Assembly (NCBI GenBank): GCA_963752745.1
Contig: CAVWAK010000024.1
Coordinates: 5,976 to 69,975 of the forward strand
DNA: 64,000 bases
Source: Thiogranum sp963752745
Lineage (GTDB): Bacteria > Pseudomonadota > Gammaproteobacteria > DSM-19610
Direction: 5' to 3'
How positions within the stretch are numbered: the first letter of the stretch is position 1; each line of letters opens with the position of its first letter. Position numbers and translations under genes: made by a program. The notes beneath the pieces were generated by a model that had not been told where the DNA came from, did no database searches, and saw nothing but the letters and a program-made list of their open reading frames with translations. This document shows positions 61,030-64,000 of this stretch, in pieces.

Positions 61030-61494
61030 TTAGTTAGATGCGTCTTCAATACGGTTCAATTTCACCAGATTTCCTGTGCTGTCCAGGTAACAGGAATAAT
61101 TAATCGAAATTTCGTTGCCGGACAGACCCATCTCACCAATAACCAGTCTTTCAATATACAGGCCATCAGTTGTTTTATTTACTTTTCCCGGTTTCAGTAT
61201 GCGCGTAAATTCCTGGCGTTCTGCGCTCCCAAGGGCCGCCTTTTGACAAGTCTGTTTCGCCTGCCACTCATCAGGAGCGATCATTCGCTCCCAGGCATCA
61301 CTAACAGCAGGAATCTCTTCCCTGGCAATCATAAAGGCAATGAAAGCAAATATCAGAACTGGAATAATTTTTCTAAATGGCCGATTTCGTTGGCGTGAAG
61401 TACGGTCGAAACGATCGGTTTTCAATTCATTAACCTGCTCTTCGTCCAGAACCGATCTGCGTCCACGAATATAGTCTTTATCTCGCTTGTTCAT
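61030..61494 (-). CDS. Single-span membrane protein, unknown
   Basis: 154 residues from the ATG at 61494. N-terminal basic soluble part (MNKRDKDYIRGRRSVLDEEQ), one membrane helix (IIPVLIFAFIAFMIA) and a periplasmic domain with two cysteines (QTCQKAA; NYSCYLDSTG). Family unknown. Confidence 0.65.
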   Translation of the reverse strand: MNKRDKDYIRGRRSVLDEEQVNELKTDRFDRTSRQRNRPFRKIIPVLIFAFIAFMIAREEIPAVSDAWERMIAPDEWQAKQTCQKAALGSAERQEFTRILKPGKVNKTTDGLYIERLVIGEMGLSGNEISINYSCYLDSTGNLVKLNRIEDASN

Positions 61495-61596
61495 AGGTGG
61501 AAGAATAAAAGCCATGCCTCGAGAATACAACGCGATATTCAGGGGTGAGTAAAAATACCCTTTAGTCGTGAACCAGTGACCGCTAAGGAATATTAT

Positions 61597-62289
61597 TTAA
61601 TCCTTCTGTCCGCCTTGTTGATCATAAGGTTCTTCGTTACCAGCTTCATTGATGTCGTCAAATTCTTCATCCGTCTCATAATCCCAGCTATATTTTTTCT
61701 CTTCCGGCATCGAATCGTGTTTTTTGAGCACAAATGCGAGCAATGTGCCGATTACCGCGCCAAAAAAGTGAGACTCATACGAGACGCCGGGTTCTGACGG
61801 GAATATCCCCCAGATCATACTGCCGTAGAGGAAGAATATGATCATGGAAAGTGCAATAGCGCGCTTGTCCCAACGCAGGATGCCGATCACAAACAGGAAA
61901 AACATAATGCCAAAGGTCAGGCCGCTTGCGCCAATATGGTAGGCCTCGCGGGCGAATAGCCAGACACCCAGGCCGGAACCAAGCCAGATAACAGTGAGCG
62001 CAGGTTTTGCAGACCTGGGGTAGCCGTAAAAAAGCGCGGTACCCAGGATAACAACCGGCAACGTATTGGTGAATAAATGAGACCAGGAGCCATGCACAAG
62101 AGGCCCCGTAATGATGCCCGTCAGTGCGCCGGATTGAAGCGGATAAACACCATATTGCACCAGATCCAGATGAAAAATGACGCCGACCATCTTTATGATC
62201 CATAGCAGAGCCGCAAAGGTCACCGCCAGCCGGAAAGAATAGCGTAGACGGGTTCGGTCATCTTGCAGAGGGTTCGGCACGGGTGTCAT
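61597..62289 (-). CDS. Rhomboid-family intramembrane serine protease
   Basis: 230 residues with six membrane segments. Catalytic serine in HIGASGLTFGIMFF (GxSG), catalytic histidine in VSYESHFFGAVIG. The conserved HLFTN stands in TM2. A C-terminal acidic cytoplasmic tail (KYSWDYETDEEFDDINEAGN) is unusual in length. It cleaves membrane proteins within the bilayer; substrate unknown. Confidence 0.92.
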   Translation of the reverse strand: MTPVPNPLQDDRTRLRYSFRLAVTFAALLWIIKMVGVIFHLDLVQYGVYPLQSGALTGIITGPLVHGSWSHLFTNTLPVVILGTALFYGYPRSAKPALTVIWLGSGLGVWLFAREAYHIGASGLTFGIMFFLFVIGILRWDKRAIALSMIIFFLYGSMIWGIFPSEPGVSYESHFFGAVIGTLLAFVLKKHDSMPEEKKYSWDYETDEEFDDINEAGNEEPYDQQGGQKD

Positions 62290-62396
62290 GGTGGGCTGTT
62301 ATTTGGCGGATTGAGATAAATTACATGGGGCTTGTTGCTGCAGAATTCAACCTGGTCGCAAAAACAATAAATATCTATAAAAGGGTGCTGCCTCAT

Positions 62397-63062
62397 TTAG
62401 TTCTGAAATATGATTTCAGTTTTCAAAATCCCTTCGAAGTAACTATCAATAAGAATCAGGTCCTCTGATTCGGTAACATCGAATCCGAGCTGTGCTGCCG
62501 GTCTGGTCTGAATCAGCGTTACAAGATGGGAAGGATAATGTATTTTCAGGGTGACATGGTAGGGGTAGAAACCGTCAAGAAACTTCCGGTGAAATGGGCC
62601 ATTGAGCAGACTGAAGGTGCCATTTGGGTTCTTGTAGAATATGCGCACCTTGGCCCGAACACACAGCTCGGCATTTTGCCTGATATTTGTTAGCTGGACC
62701 GATTGCCCTTTGACTATCACGTTCTCGATATTGCGTTTGGAAGTGACTTTCAGGTCGCGTATTGCTTTGTACTGGTAGACAACCTCGGCATCGGGTACAG
62801 GAACGAGGTGTTTGTAGCACTGTTCAAGTAATACCCAGCCGCTCTGGATGCTCTCCTGACTTACGGTTAATGTGTTGAACGAATGCAGGACCGGTTTTTG
62901 GGGTGGTTCAGACAGAAATTCCAGTTCGCCTTCGTTGACATGCTCAGTGGAGAAATACCTATCGTCATTAAACCACTTTTCCAGCTCTTCCGGTGTCATC
63001 CCATCATCTGCATAGAGATCGAAGGAAAATAATGCCAGTACCAGGATGATCCAACGCTTCAT
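62397..63062 (-). CDS. Exported protein, unknown
   Basis: 221 residues from the ATG at 63062. Signal peptide MKRWIILVLALFSFDLYAD. The mature protein is beta-rich with two cysteines (LLEQCYKHLV; NAELCVRAKV) and resembles no family I know. It lies upstream of the rhomboid gene on the same strand, 107 bases away. Confidence 0.65.
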   Translation of the reverse strand: MKRWIILVLALFSFDLYADDGMTPEELEKWFNDDRYFSTEHVNEGELEFLSEPPQKPVLHSFNTLTVSQESIQSGWVLLEQCYKHLVPVPDAEVVYQYKAIRDLKVTSKRNIENVIVKGQSVQLTNIRQNAELCVRAKVRIFYKNPNGTFSLLNGPFHRKFLDGFYPYHVTLKIHYPSHLVTLIQTRPAAQLGFDVTESEDLILIDSYFEGILKTEIIFQN

Positions 63063-63577
63063 GACATAAAATCTAATCCTTTCACGCCTTTTATTCAATC
63101 AGCTAATGTCGCGCTGCATTGCATCGTATTTGCGTAATTTATAGTCTGGATGGATCGGGACTATGATCCTGGTCAAACAGATTGTTGCCGTCTATGGTTG
63201 TAAACAACTGTGCAGGAAAGTTTGCCGAGACCAAGGAGACTCAACAGGGGGCGCGATATCCAAACCCGGGGCGGTAGTCGCAGATGAAAGCAGGGCGCGT
63301 AGGAGATTCGCAAGCAGCTGCCAGAGCGGCTGTAAAACAGATGGCGTGCCGGGGCCAGCCAGAGCCCGGGTTTTACACTGGCTTTACAGTAATGGGGTCA
63401 GTTCCCTTTAATTTCCGCAGGCGCGAGAGCGCGTTACCAGGTACTCAATTTTACAAGATTTATCGTCACCTTGTACCTGAGCCGATCGAATAGCGTCCAG
63501 CGCCAGTTCCAACTGGTGCTTCTGTTCAGACGTTAGATTCTGGTAGCGCTTCCAGACTTGTTGGCCGTCCAGAAGAA
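63063..63577. other. Stretch without an intact gene at the right end
   Basis: It includes a copy of the GGGGTCAG repeat (63391-63413) and a decayed minus-strand frame (63408-63590). The first 300 bases show no supported feature beyond the promoter of the gene ending at 62397. Confidence 0.4.
63391..63413 (+). repeat. Dispersed repeat: GGGGTCAG-CCCTTT type
   Basis: AATGGGGTCAGTTCCCTTTA, matching the inverted-repeat arms at 51506-51564 (GGGGTCAGTACCCTTTA) with one mismatch in the shared word. Confidence 0.65.
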
Positions 63578-63590
63578 ATGGGTAGTGATC
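63408..63590 (-). pseudogene. C-terminal coding remnant on the minus strand
   Basis: An open minus-strand frame ending at 63408 reads PWDHYPFLLDGQQVWKRYQN, LTSEQKHQLELALDAIRSAQ, ending VTRSRACGN. It looks like real protein but has no start, and beyond 63590 it only mirrors the plus-strand frame. It was probably cut by the insertion of the sequence starting near 63590. Confidence 0.45.
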
Positions 63591-64000
63591 CCATGGGTGG
63601 GTTCGCGATTGACGTGGAGGCGATTCGCCAACTGCTCGTGCACCATGATCTGCTAAAAAACGGCGGATTTTCCAGCATCCGATGCTTGAGCCAGCACTTG
63701 GGCCAGCTACACAGCGAGCTGTCGCTTAAGGCGTTGTTCCCGAAAAAGCCGTTGGTGCGGTTTGTTCCTGATCTGAGCCATTGTCCGCGATGTCATCACG
63801 CCACTCGGGTGAGGAAAACCCACACCCGAGAGGTGGTGACGCTGCGTATCGGGCATTTCATGGCTCATGAGACACAGCGACACTGTCCCCACTGTGTGGA
63901 GCGACCGATATTCGTGGCCGAAGAACTACAGCAACTGGTTCCTCCTGGCGCCCGCTACGGCTACGATGTCATGAGCAATACGGTTCCAAGTAGAGGACAT
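63578..64000 (+). CDS. Partial transposase-like protein with a zinc ribbon
   Basis: Open from the ATG at 63578 through the window end (141 codons). It has VEAIRQLLVHHDLLKNGGFS, a zinc-ribbon pair SHCPRCHHATRV and RHCPHCVERP, and LVPPGARYGYDVMSN. This ribbon followed by VPPG-YGYDV recalls the N-terminus of some transposases, but the family is not identified. The last residues (NTVPSRGH) may leave the family pattern, so it could already be interrupted. Confidence 0.5.
   Translation, partial: MGSDPMGGFAIDVEAIRQLLVHHDLLKNGGFSSIRCLSQHLGQLHSELSLKALFPKKPLVRFVPDLSHCPRCHHATRVRKTHTREVVTLRIGHFMAHETQRHCPHCVERPIFVAEELQQLVPPGARYGYDVMSNTVPSRGH

Noticed and set aside
1..64000. tRNA, rRNA, CRISPR or prophage
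   Set aside because: None of their signatures was seen on reading the sequence; a tRNA scan would settle it.

Overview
The window looks like chromosome of a free-living gammaproteobacterium. The base composition is moderate, slightly above 50 % GC by eye. The proteins are Gram-negative envelope types: lipoproteins, an OmpA-like protein, a TolC/RND efflux system, MtgA and PbpG. Many signalling proteins are of kinds common in environmental, metal- and redox-exposed Gammaproteobacteria. The species cannot be named from the sequence. No rRNA, tRNA, CRISPR array or prophage was seen.

Layout. 1-5 kb: a rhodanese, mtgA and several small exported proteins. 4.4-12 kb: a DsbA-like oxidoreductase and a three-gene CzcCBA-type heavy-metal efflux operon with a small His-rich membrane protein upstream. 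12.2-15.3 kb is a decay zone. It holds an internally deleted MtfA peptidase and a DUF4382 lipoprotein with an embedded discoidin-like domain, broken by five +1 frameshifts. 15.4-26 kb is mostly housekeeping: a thioesterase, peptide deformylase, an ExeA-like ATPase with a TolA-like alanine-rich tail, pbpG, an ABC-2 exporter, a nitronate monooxygenase, a DUF4442 hotdog protein and a PlsB-like acyltransferase. 26-35.6 kb mixes stress and signalling genes (two-domain Usp, a cNMP-binding protein paired with a CBS protein) with a frameshifted TAXI receptor, EAL and GAF relics, and a secreted EF-hand protein carrying five EGKCG/EGRCG motifs.

35.6-41.3 kb: an ArsM-like methyltransferase, an anti-sigma factor, a sigma factor without region 2, a hexose-6-phosphate mutarotase, an Old Yellow Enzyme and a spondin-domain protein. 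41.4-46.4 kb is a signalling block: response regulator and histidine kinase, then a CHASE2-Ser/Thr kinase followed by an FHA protein. 46.5-54.2 kb: a frameshifted M48 peptidase, an alkyltransferase-like protein, a retropepsin-like protease, an enzyme-I-like PEP phosphotransferase with a four-cysteine insertion, ndk, a chemotaxis receptor and a DUF1269 protein. 54.2-55.7 kb is a 1.5 kb non-coding stretch. It contains two related copies of what looks like a structured RNA of about 245 nt, each behind a TATACT box, plus an inverted-repeat element. 55.7-63.1 kb: a binding protein next to a histidine kinase, an OmpA lipoprotein, a multiply frameshifted HDOD gene, a rhomboid protease and small membrane proteins. 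The right edge holds the start of a zinc-ribbon, transposase-like frame that runs off the window.

Four things stand out. They are the paired RNA-like repeats, the EGKCG protein (a possible bufferin/HvfA-type RiPP precursor with no modification genes nearby), a short GGGGTCAG repeat family, and frameshifts that are almost all single-base insertions concentrated in a few genes.
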